Translations under genes and position numbers: made by a program
The notes under the pieces: generated by a model
Told to the model about the DNA's origin: nothing
The model's input: the letters and a program-made list of their open reading frames with translations, nothing else
Database searches by the model: none
Part shown: in pieces, positions 1 to 5,297 of the stretch
How the letters are laid out: each line of letters starts with the position of its first letter
How positions within the stretch are numbered: position 1 is the first letter of the stretch
DNA from: Candidatus Nitrosopumilus sp.
GTDB taxonomy: Archaea > Thermoproteota > Nitrososphaeria > Nitrososphaerales > Nitrosopumilaceae
Direction: 5' to 3'
NCBI GenBank assembly: GCA_011055585.1
Contig: DRGT01000166.1
Location: forward strand, 1 to 5,297
Length of the DNA: 5,297 nt

Positions 1-62
1 ATAACTATTGATTTGAATTCATCTGCAGATTGTCCTGGTAATGTATACCTAAGCACCACTTG
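1..62. repeat. Left arm of an inverted duplication at the window edge
   Basis: Bases 1-54 are a perfect reverse complement of 355-408, with position p pairing with 409-p. With two mismatches, at 55 and 57, the match extends to base 62 (right arm 347-408). The minus strand here therefore repeats codons of the downstream protein (the LRYTLPGQSADEF part). The arm reaches base 1, so its full length is unknown. Read on the plus strand, the arm puts a TAA (50-52) in frame just upstream of the surface-protein frame. The nucleotide identity, the position at the very edge and the roughly 300-bp spacing suggest a template-switch chimera from amplification, or an assembler fold-back, rather than a biological repeat. 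Confidence 0.93.
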
Positions 63-1399
63 AACCAGATGTAGAATCCTTCACAGTTCATGTAGACTAT
101 ACAGTGAGAGGTAAAACAAATTCAATTTCTAGCACCATACCCATTACAGATTGTGAAAACATCATAACATTTGATGAAATACCTACAGAATATGAAGTGC
201 CAGAATACATGGCTCCAAGAACATATGATGTTAAATTCCAAATTGAAAATGGTACAAAACAAAGTGCAGAAATTACATCAGATGAATATCTTGATGAACA
301 AGAGCTAACAGTTTTTGCTATCATGAACAGCCAAGTTCCACTAAAACAAGTAGAGCTTAGGTATACATTACCAGGACAATCTGCAGATGAATTCAAATCA
401 ATAGTTATGGCAACAACCCAACTAGGTTCCCAAGAAACAACATTATTTGTATCTGGATCAATTTCACCAGATGATATGTCTAGTTCAGCAATAACATATT
501 GGATATATTCAATTGATGAGAATCTAGTTGAACAAGAGTCAAAACACTACACTATTGCTGTAAAACCTACATATGATATTGATGCAGCAATTGAATTAGA
601 TATTACAACAAGCAAACCAGAAGGAAGTACCATTAGACCAACAGCTTATGTTACAATTACCGCACCAGATTCAGCATTTGGAACAGTTTCATTAATTGTA
701 AACGGAAACACAGTTTCAACAAAAGCGGTTCTTTTAGAACCTACTCAAACCCCAGTTGAATTAGAATGGAAGATTCCAAAAGTAGGAAAGCAAATGATCT
801 CTGATATTAGAGCTGAAGTGAAACTTTATGGTGATTCAGTTACTACTGACATTGCAAAACTAAACACATTCCCAAGAACACAATTAATACCAATATCAGA
901 ATTAAAGTCAATTTTACCACTTAGTGATGAAGTTGGTAACATGATTGCTCAACCAGCGTTAGTATATGCCTCAGATCGCTACTATGAAAACCTAAGATTC
1001 CAAGTAACTACCGAAGACGGATATTGTTTCATTGGCCCATCTGAAAATTGTGCAGTACAAGAATCTACATCAAGTGAACGTGGAGGAATACAAAGTATTG
1101 AGTACAATGGAAAAATCTACAGAATAGATTATTCAGGCCCATACAATCCATTAGAGCGCTTCTCAATTACTACAATTGATCAACTCCCAAGTAAATTGGT
1201 GATTATATTAGTACCACTAGAAAAAACAATGAAAGGTCCAATGGAAGAACTAATAGAAGAACTAATAGAAAAACCAATAGAAGCGCCAATAGATGAGCCC
1301 ATTGATGAATTTATGCCATCTGCATTTGCATTAGAGGATATTGACTTGAAAGTAAAGTACAGAACAATCAGTGAAATTGTTACAGTAAAGTCAACATAG
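56..1399 (+). CDS. Probable secreted/cell-surface Ig-like beta-sandwich protein, 5' truncated
   Basis: I do not recognise a named family. The protein is rich in Thr, Ser, Ile, Val and Glu in alternating beta-strand patterns, as in archaeal surface proteins with Ig-like domains. Two similar units start at TYDV (residue 40, counting the GTG at 104 as 1) and TYDI (residue 156), about 116 residues apart. Each is preceded by Pro and followed by strands of the PLKQVELRYTLPG kind. A Cys pair (C308, C316) could form a disulfide loop, followed by a YRIDYSGP/ERFSIT segment. Residues 382-401 are acidic four-residue repeats. No transmembrane anchor is visible at the C-terminus. The GTG at 104 is unlikely to be the true start: the frame stays open back to about 53 and reads PLEPDVESFTVHVDYT, which looks like the same protein, until it meets the inverted-duplication junction. 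The N-terminus and any signal peptide are therefore missing. Surface location is inference. Confidence 0.7.
   Translation, partial: PLEPDVESFTVHVDYTVRGKTNSISSTIPITDCENIITFDEIPTEYEVPEYMAPRTYDVKFQIENGTKQSAEITSDEYLDEQELTVFAIMNSQVPLKQVELRYTLPGQSADEFKSIVMATTQLGSQETTLFVSGSISPDDMSSSAITYWIYSIDENLVEQESKHYTIAVKPTYDIDAAIELDITTSKPEGSTIRPTAYVTITAPDSAFGTVSLIVNGNTVSTKAVLLEPTQTPVELEWKIPKVGKQMISDIRAEVKLYGDSVTTDIAKLNTFPRTQLIPISELKSILPLSDEVGNMIAQPALVYASDRYYENLRFQVTTEDGYCFIGPSENCAVQESTSSERGGIQSIEYNGKIYRIDYSGPYNPLERFSITTIDQLPSKLVIILVPLEKTMKGPMEELIEELIEKPIEAPIDEPIDEFMPSAFALEDIDLKVKYRTISEIVTVKST
347..408. repeat. Right arm of the inverted duplication (inside the surface-protein gene)
   Basis: This segment lies in the middle of an intact reading frame and is matched in inverted orientation by 1-62 (54 perfect pairs, 60 of 62 overall). 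Because it is embedded in continuous coding sequence, this copy is probably the genuine one and the left-edge copy is derived from it. The spacer between the arms is 63-346. Confidence 0.9.
1247..1306 (+). repeat. Degenerate 12-bp tandem repeat encoding an acidic ELIE/KPIE/APID stretch
   Basis: Five consecutive 12-bp units of the form GAA-CTA/CCA-ATA-GAA encode ELIE, ELIE, KPIE, APID and EPID. The first two units are almost identical and later ones diverge, mostly by single-base changes, which suggests slippage or unit duplication followed by drift. The encoded Pro- and Glu/Asp-rich stretch would be an extended acidic linker near the C-terminus of the surface-type protein. Confidence 0.75.
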
Positions 1400-1412
1400 A
1401 AAATATTCTATG
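1395..1412. terminator. Hairpin spanning both convergent stop codons
   Basis: CATAGAA (1395-1401) and TTCTATG (1406-1412) form a perfect 7-bp stem with a 4-base AATA loop. The stem contains the TAG stop of the upstream plus-strand gene (1397-1399) and the TAG stop of glyS (1408-1410). A T-rich stretch follows on the plus strand (1422-1429). The symmetry would suit a bidirectional transcript end, but archaeal termination relies mainly on T tracts and a 7-bp AT-rich stem is weak, so the role is tentative. Confidence 0.35.
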
Positions 1413-2868
1413 GAAAAGACGTTTCTTTTACTAGAACCGATTCAAGCTCAGAAATTTTAATTCTATTTTGTTCCATAGAATCACGAGCCCTAATTGTAAC
1501 TGTTTGATCCTCTAATGTCTGATGATCGATAGTTATTGCAAAAGGAGCACCAATCTCATCTAATCTTCTATATCTTCTACCAATTGCGCCAGAATGATCC
1601 AAAAACACATCATATTTTCTTTTAATTGCTTGATAAATCTCATCAGTTTTTTCCTTTAGCCCATCCTTTTTTACCAATGACAAGACTCCAGCCTGAATAG
1701 GAGCCAAATAGGGTTTTAAGGACAAAACAATTCTTTCATTTTCTTCATCATCACGTAAACTATGCTCTAAAATAGAATACAAGCTTCTGTCTATGCCCAT
1801 TGAAATTTCAAAAACATGAGGAAGAATTTTGGCTTCATCATCCATCACTTCAAATTTCTCTTTACTTTTTTTTGCATGACCACCTAAATCATAATCAGAT
1901 CTATAGTTGCATGCAACAAGCTCAAGCCAGCCAATCGATGTTTCAACCTCAAAATCAAAGGCAACCTCAGCATAAAACGCTTTTTCTTTTTCTCCTAGTT
2001 TTCTAAACCTACTTCGCTCAATATCAATTCCAGTCTTCTCATAAAATTCTGTTAAAATTCCCAAATAATATGCAACAAACTTGTTAGGTATGGCTCCAGA
2101 TTCAACTGCTTCTTTGCATGTCATCTTTTTTGGTTCATTATCAATCTGAATTCTAATTACAGTATCTTGAACTTCAGAAAATTTTTCAATTTCATTTAAT
2201 TTATTAGGATTACAAAAAATCTCAATTTCTGCCTGGTAAAACTCTCTTAATCTTAAAAGACTCTGTCTTGGCGCAATTTCATTTCGGAAACTTTTTCCAA
2301 CCTGTGCAATTCCCATAGGAAGCTTTCCACGCATTGTTTTGAAAAGCCTTGGAAAATCTACAAAAATTGATTGACAGGTTTCTGGTCTAAGGTATGCAGG
2401 TTCCCCATCAGGACCTATTCCAACTTTGAACATCAAGTTAAATTTTGTAACATTATCAAAATCACCCTGGCAGCTAGGACATTTCAAATTATTTTCAGAA
2501 ATTGCTTTTTCAAAATCTCCCAAGTCTGCACTTTCTGGAATCTCAATCTTTGTTGTTTCAGAAATTAACTTGTCAGCCCTAAATGTTGATTTACATTTTT
2601 TACATTTGATTATTGGATCTGTAAAGCTTGAAAGATGTCCAGATGCCTCAAAAACAGATTCTGACATTATTTGAGAACCATCAATTTCTAACATGTTGTC
2701 ACGTCTTACAAGCTCTCTTCTCCATAATTCTAAGAATTTATTTTTAAAACCAACACCAGTTGGACCGTACTCCCAAAACCCAGCTTGTGCATCACCATAA
2801 ACTTCACAACTTGGAAAGTAAAATCCTCTCTCTAATGCTAGTTTCATTACATTATCATAATTCATCAT
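1408..2868 (-). CDS. glyS: Glycyl-tRNA synthetase (class II, homodimeric archaeal/eukaryotic type)
   Basis: This cytoplasmic enzyme attaches glycine to tRNA-Gly using ATP. The 486-residue protein shows the class II plan. The N-terminal motif-1 region contains WEYGPTGVGFKNK (32-44). A four-Cys probable zinc site follows (C89, C92, C130, C133, with FRADKL after the first pair). Then come the RPET signature (161-164), motif 2 GKSFRNEIAPRQ (191-202) and motif 3 with EISMGIDR (354-361). The C-terminal anticodon-binding domain contains LKPYLAPIQAGVL, GAIGRRYRRLDEIG and LEDQTVTIRARDSMEQ. It is shorter than many archaeal GlyRS (nearer 570), apparently through reduced insertions, but no core motif is lost. 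The canonical RPETAQGIF reads RPETCQSIF here. ATG at 2868 is preferred over the adjacent ATG at 2865 because a GGAG lies 7 nt upstream of it. The gene follows nfo by 32 bp on the same strand and probably shares its transcript. Confidence 0.96.
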   Translation of the reverse strand: MMNYDNVMKLALERGFYFPSCEVYGDAQAGFWEYGPTGVGFKNKFLELWRRELVRRDNMLEIDGSQIMSESVFEASGHLSSFTDPIIKCKKCKSTFRADKLISETTKIEIPESADLGDFEKAISENNLKCPSCQGDFDNVTKFNLMFKVGIGPDGEPAYLRPETCQSIFVDFPRLFKTMRGKLPMGIAQVGKSFRNEIAPRQSLLRLREFYQAEIEIFCNPNKLNEIEKFSEVQDTVIRIQIDNEPKKMTCKEAVESGAIPNKFVAYYLGILTEFYEKTGIDIERSRFRKLGEKEKAFYAEVAFDFEVETSIGWLELVACNYRSDYDLGGHAKKSKEKFEVMDDEAKILPHVFEISMGIDRSLYSILEHSLRDDEENERIVLSLKPYLAPIQAGVLSLVKKDGLKEKTDEIYQAIKRKYDVFLDHSGAIGRRYRRLDEIGAPFAITIDHQTLEDQTVTIRARDSMEQNRIKISELESVLVKETSFP

Positions 2869-2875
2869 AAATTGA

Positions 2876-2879
2876 CTCC
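2876..2879 (-). promoter_or_regulatory. Shine-Dalgarno-like GGAG for glyS
   Basis: On the minus strand GGAG is followed by 7 nt and then ATG. An internal RBS is what one expects if glyS is translated from a leadered position as the second gene of an nfo-glyS transcript. I see no TATA-like box at the proper distance in the 32-bp gap. Confidence 0.55.
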
Positions 2880-2900
2880 ACTAATGAAATAAATTCTTAA

Positions 2901-3740
2901 TTATGCAAGCTCCTTTGCTATTCTAATATTTTCAAAATCATCACGAATGTCATCAATTGGAGTTTCTAAAATGATTGGAATTTTCTTATTATTCATGAAT
3001 TTTATCACCTCTCCCAAGCCTTCTTTTCCGATTCCTCCAAGTCCAATGTGATAATGTCTGTCTACCTGAGATCCCAGTTCTCCTTTTGAGTCATTAAGAT
3101 GTAAAATCTTTAGATACTCAAAACCTACTGCTTCATCAAATTTGTGTAATGTTTCTTTCACTGCTACTTTTGTTCTAAGATTATATCCTGCAGCAAAGGT
3201 GTGACAAGTATCAAAACAAATCCCAAATCGTTTTGCAGGTTTTAACTGAAAAAATATTTCTGCAAGTTGCTTAAAATCAGAACCAACAGAATTTGTCTGA
3301 CCAGCTGTGTTTTCAAGTAAAATCATTACATCACTTTTTACTTCTGCAGCTTTTTCCAATGCTTTTACAAGTCTCTTAATTCCATTTTCTTCACCTGTTC
3401 CCAAGTGGCTACCCAGATGGGTAACAAGATAAGGAATTCCCAACTGACCGCACCTTTCAACTTCTTTTTGAAATGTATCAACGGATTTTGAATATGCATC
3501 CAGATTAGGAGTTGCAAGGTTTGGCAAGTATGGCATATGTGCCACTGTAGCAAATCTGTCAATTTTACTATCATCAAGCTTTTTCTTGTAGGTTTTAACA
3601 TCTGCATCATCAAGCTTCTTTGCATGCCAACTTCTAGGACTGCGTGTAAAAATTTGAAATGCTGTACATTCTCTTTCTATTGCGTTATCTACTGCCTTAT
3701 CAACCGAACCAGAAATTGAAACATGACATCCGATCTGCAT
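2901..3740 (-). CDS. nfo: Endonuclease IV (AP endonuclease family 2)
   Basis: This zinc-dependent TIM-barrel endonuclease cleaves the DNA backbone 5' to abasic sites in base-excision repair. At 279 residues it has the usual full length. All nine metal ligands known from E. coli Nfo have counterparts: H68 (in AHMPY), H108 (in THLGS), E143 (in LENTAG), D177 and H180 (in FDTCH), H214 (in LHLNDSK), D227 and H229 (in DRHYHIG) and E259 (in LETP). The N-terminus IGCHVSISGSVDKAV and the FTRSPRSW segment also match the family. ATG at 3740 is supported by this conserved N-terminus (GxHxS within the first 10 residues) and by a TATA-like element centred about 25 bp upstream, consistent with a leaderless transcript. 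It is first in a probable two-gene unit with glyS and divergent from priL. Cytoplasmic. Confidence 0.96.
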   Translation of the reverse strand: MQIGCHVSISGSVDKAVDNAIERECTAFQIFTRSPRSWHAKKLDDADVKTYKKKLDDSKIDRFATVAHMPYLPNLATPNLDAYSKSVDTFQKEVERCGQLGIPYLVTHLGSHLGTGEENGIKRLVKALEKAAEVKSDVMILLENTAGQTNSVGSDFKQLAEIFFQLKPAKRFGICFDTCHTFAAGYNLRTKVAVKETLHKFDEAVGFEYLKILHLNDSKGELGSQVDRHYHIGLGGIGKEGLGEVIKFMNNKKIPIILETPIDDIRDDFENIRIAKELA

Positions 3741-3760
3741 TAATCAAGGCCCCAATAAAG

Positions 3761-3770
3761 ATAATTTAAA
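3761..3770 (-). promoter_or_regulatory. TATA-like box for nfo (leaderless promoter)
   Basis: On the minus strand the sequence reads TTTAAATTAT, centred about 25 bp before the nfo ATG at 3740. Archaeal TATA boxes usually sit about 25-30 bp upstream of transcription starts, so transcription should begin at or next to the ATG. No clear Shine-Dalgarno sequence precedes nfo, which fits. Confidence 0.6.
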
Positions 3771-3787
3771 CCGACATATTACATAGC

Positions 3788-3805
3788 TGCATTACTTTGC
3801 ATTAC
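3788..3805 (+). repeat. Direct repeat TGCATTAC x2 in the divergent intergenic region
   Basis: TGCATTAC occurs at 3788-3795 and 3798-3805, a 10-bp period, i.e. one helical turn. It lies between the two outward-facing TATA-like boxes. A related TGCATTA overlaps the nfo start (3736-3742). Same-face repeats are typical of a tandem transcription-factor site, but the sequence is AT-rich and short, so chance is possible. Confidence 0.4.
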
Positions 3806-3806
3806 A

Positions 3807-3820
3807 AAAAATTAATTTTT
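3807..3820. repeat. 14-bp perfect palindrome AAAAATTAATTTTT
   Basis: This perfect inverted repeat has no loop and lies between the direct repeats and the priL TATA-like box, about 9 bp upstream of that box. It could be an operator for a dimeric regulator, a BRE/TATA-proximal element, or simply AT-rich sequence. Function cannot be decided from sequence alone. Confidence 0.35.
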
Positions 3821-3828
3821 GAACCAGA

Positions 3829-3836
3829 TTTTTAAG
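3829..3836 (+). promoter_or_regulatory. TATA-like box for priL-priS (leaderless promoter)
   Basis: TTTTTAAG is centred about 25 bp upstream of the priL ATG at 3858. This matches the nfo spacing on the other strand and implies a transcript starting at or near the ATG. The spacing supports 3858 rather than the internal in-frame ATG at 3882, which would have a longer leader without a good Shine-Dalgarno sequence. Confidence 0.6.
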
Positions 3837-3857
3837 TAAAGATTTGCATGAAATGAT

Positions 3858-4958
3858 ATGATAAACCTAGGTCAAGATGAAATGGCCAAATATCCATTTT
3901 TGGCAGATGCAGGCCAATATCTCAAAGACAAAGGCTTCACATTAGAACAGTTTGGAACAGATGTTGATTTAAAACCATTTCTAGAAAAGGCCTGGAATAG
4001 GATACATGATGATGTTAAGCTAGGAAAACCATTTGAGTCTAAAATCTCAAGTGTACAAGTAGATGAAACCACACTTCAAACAGAGATATTTTCATTTCTA
4101 CTTGCTATTATATTACTAAAATTAGCTTCAGCAAGAAACTGTAGTTACCATTTTTCAATGCAAGAATCAAGACGTGCACAACAATTCTTAGAAAAAGATT
4201 TAGGAGCAAGAGAAAGAAATAGCATTGATGAAAAAACATTTGTAGATTCTACAATTAAAACCAAAAGACAAATTGCATCAGATATTATCAAAAAAATTTC
4301 AAATACTTCTATCGAATCACCTCAAGAAGTTACCGAGATTGAAGACACAGATCAATGGTTGATCTTAGTATCGGATTATCTACCTAGAGCTGTTCAGTTC
4401 CATGCTAAACATTGGAAACTGGTAAATCGTTATGTGAAAAATGGAAAAGTGTACTTGTCTTCTCATGAAGTTGTCCGAACAATCAGAGGCGAACTAGATC
4501 ATTATATTAAAAATAAGTTATCATCCATGCCTACTCCAAAAATGATGCCAATGTTTGAAGAACCTGTAAAAAAAATAATTGAACTTGAAAAAGAAATGAC
4601 TCCAAAATCAACAATTATTTCAACAGAGTATCCTCCTTGTATTAAGCACGCCATTGAAGTTTTAGAAAATGGAGAAAATCTATCTCATTCTGGAAGATTC
4701 ATGCTAGGTGCTTTTCTATTAACTAGAGGACAATCAGTTGAGCAAATAGCTCCTTTATTCAAAAACGCACCCGATTACAATGAAAAGGTTACTTTATACC
4801 AACTTAATCATCTTGCAGGCAGTTCTGGCAGTGGAACAAAATACTCTTGTCCTTCTTGTGAAAAACTCCAAAGCCAAAGTCTTTGTTTTGCGATTCCAGA
4901 ATGTGATGGAATAATAAACCCGCTTCAATTTGGAAAGAAAAAGACAGTAAATGCATGA
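3858..4958 (+). CDS. priL: DNA primase large subunit PriL (Fe-S protein)
   Basis: This is the regulatory/large subunit of the archaeal-eukaryotic primase. With PriS it makes the short primers that start DNA synthesis; its C-terminal domain carries a 4Fe-4S cluster. The 366-residue protein has a helical N-terminal part that includes YPFLADAGQYL, a hydrophobic helix near 78-91 (IFSFLLAIILLKLA) and a charged middle region. The conserved C-terminal domain contains PPCI (C261), HSGRFMLGAFLL (277-288), YQLNHLAG (314-321), CPSC (C331, C334), LC (C343) and CDGIINPL (C349). The likely cluster ligands are C261, C334, C343 and C349, by analogy with the family spacing; C331 is an additional Cys. Upstream out-of-frame ATGs at 3848 and 3853 are not starts of this gene. 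It overlaps priS by 8 bp and is divergent from nfo. Confidence 0.93.
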   Translation: MINLGQDEMAKYPFLADAGQYLKDKGFTLEQFGTDVDLKPFLEKAWNRIHDDVKLGKPFESKISSVQVDETTLQTEIFSFLLAIILLKLASARNCSYHFSMQESRRAQQFLEKDLGARERNSIDEKTFVDSTIKTKRQIASDIIKKISNTSIESPQEVTEIEDTDQWLILVSDYLPRAVQFHAKHWKLVNRYVKNGKVYLSSHEVVRTIRGELDHYIKNKLSSMPTPKMMPMFEEPVKKIIELEKEMTPKSTIISTEYPPCIKHAIEVLENGENLSHSGRFMLGAFLLTRGQSVEQIAPLFKNAPDYNEKVTLYQLNHLAGSSGSGTKYSCPSCEKLQSQSLCFAIPECDGIINPLQFGKKKTVNA

Positions 4959-5297
4959 AAATGATTTAAAATTATTAGAGGAATCTTTCAAAAAATATTA
5001 TTTTGATCATTTTGATCTAATTCACGTACCAGATAGACCATCAGAAAGAGAATTTGGATATCAACAATTCAATTCTGGAATGGCAAGACATCTTGCAATA
5101 AAAAATGATAAAGAATTGCGTCTAATGCTAATGAACAATGTTCCTTCCGATGTTTACTGTTCAAACGCCTACTATTCATTTCCAAATCTTCCCATGGCAG
5201 AAAAAGATTGGAAAGAAGCCGATCTAATCTTTGATATTGACTCTAAAGATCTTAATCTTGATTGCAGAAAAGATCACACTTGTACAAAATGTCAATC
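4951..5297 (+). CDS. priS: DNA primase small (catalytic) subunit PriS, 3' truncated by the window
   Basis: This is the catalytic subunit of archaeal primase, polymerising RNA/DNA primers in complex with PriL. The first 115 residues are present and the frame is open to the window end. Diagnostic segments are REFGYQQF (33-40), ARHLAI (45-50), PSDVYCSNAYYSFPNLP (65-81), and DLIFDID (91-97), whose D95 and D97 are the catalytic metal-binding pair of the primase DxD motif. A probable zinc knuckle begins at C105, with H109, C111 and C114. The start is fixed by an in-frame TAA (4948-4950) immediately before ATG 4951; the other nearby ATG at 4955 hits a stop after four codons. The 8-bp overlap ATGCATGA with the priL end suggests translational coupling and balanced subunit production. 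Most of the protein lies outside the window. Confidence 0.93.
   Translation, partial: MHENDLKLLEESFKKYYFDHFDLIHVPDRPSEREFGYQQFNSGMARHLAIKNDKELRLMLMNNVPSDVYCSNAYYSFPNLPMAEKDWKEADLIFDIDSKDLNLDCRKDHTCTKCQ

Noticed and set aside
97..396. Minus-strand open frame of 99 codons beginning MNSSADC
   Set aside because: It is antisense to the continuous surface-protein frame and has no recognisable features or promoter.
1..408. Phase-variable invertible segment flanked by inverted repeats in a surface-protein gene
   Set aside because: Flipping the spacer gives a frame that meets a stop (complement of 81-83), no recombinase gene is nearby, and the arm lies at the extreme edge. An artefact is the simpler explanation.
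1092..1210. C-terminal membrane anchor in the surface-type protein (KLVIILVPL)
   Set aside because: The hydrophobic run is only about 8-9 residues, too short to span a membrane, and is followed by a long acidic tail.
1800..2674. Plus-strand open frames of 65-82 codons inside glyS
   Set aside because: They lie antisense to a gene with every conserved GlyRS motif, and their compositions (Phe-, Gln- and Ser-rich) are those of reversed coding sequence.
3365..3719. Open frames of 60-86 codons overlapping nfo on both strands
   Set aside because: Shadows of nfo, whose metal ligands are complete in the main frame.
3741..3857. tRNA or C/D-box small RNA in the divergent intergenic region
   Set aside because: No cloverleaf and no paired C (RUGAUGA) and D (CUGA) boxes at suitable spacing; the sequence is better explained by promoters.
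3872..4072. Minus-strand 66-codon frame inside priL
   Set aside because: Antisense shadow of the conserved PriL N-terminal region.
4794..4991. Minus-strand 65-codon frame across the priL-priS overlap
   Set aside because: Antisense to the Fe-S domain of PriL and the start of PriS, both clearly coding.

Overview
The window looks like AT-rich archaeal DNA, most probably from a marine ammonia-oxidising thaumarchaeon (Nitrosopumilus-like Nitrososphaerota). The reasons are: an archaeal heterodimeric primase (priL-priS); an archaeal/eukaryotic-type homodimeric glycyl-tRNA synthetase; start codons placed about 25 bp from TATA-like boxes, as in leaderless archaeal transcripts; codon use rich in AAA, ATA, AGA and GAA; and a secreted-looking Ig-like surface protein. 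The phylum call is inference from style, not from a database match.

Layout, left to right. Positions 1-54 are an exact reverse complement of 355-408. This inverted duplication at the extreme window edge cuts off the 5' part of the first gene and looks like a chimeric or assembly artefact. From about 56 to 1399 (+) runs the 3' part of a beta-rich, probably extracellular protein with Ig-like repeats and a short acidic tandem-repeat stretch. It converges with glyS across an 8-bp gap, and a small hairpin spans both stop codons. On the minus strand, nfo (endonuclease IV, 3740-2901) and glyS (2868-1408) form a two-gene run with a 32-bp gap. A 117-bp divergent intergenic region (3741-3857) separates them from priL (3858-4958, +) and priS (4951 to the window end, +), whose reading frames overlap by 8 bp.

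The core genes cover chromosome replication (primase large and small subunits), base-excision repair (endonuclease IV) and translation (GlyRS). All show their expected catalytic or metal-binding residues and look intact, except that priS runs off the window. The divergent promoter region could co-ordinate repair/translation genes with replication priming, but that is inference. I see no mobile element, CRISPR array, rRNA or tRNA, and no convincing novel system. The observations most worth checking are the edge inverted duplication and the architecture of the nfo/priL intergenic region.
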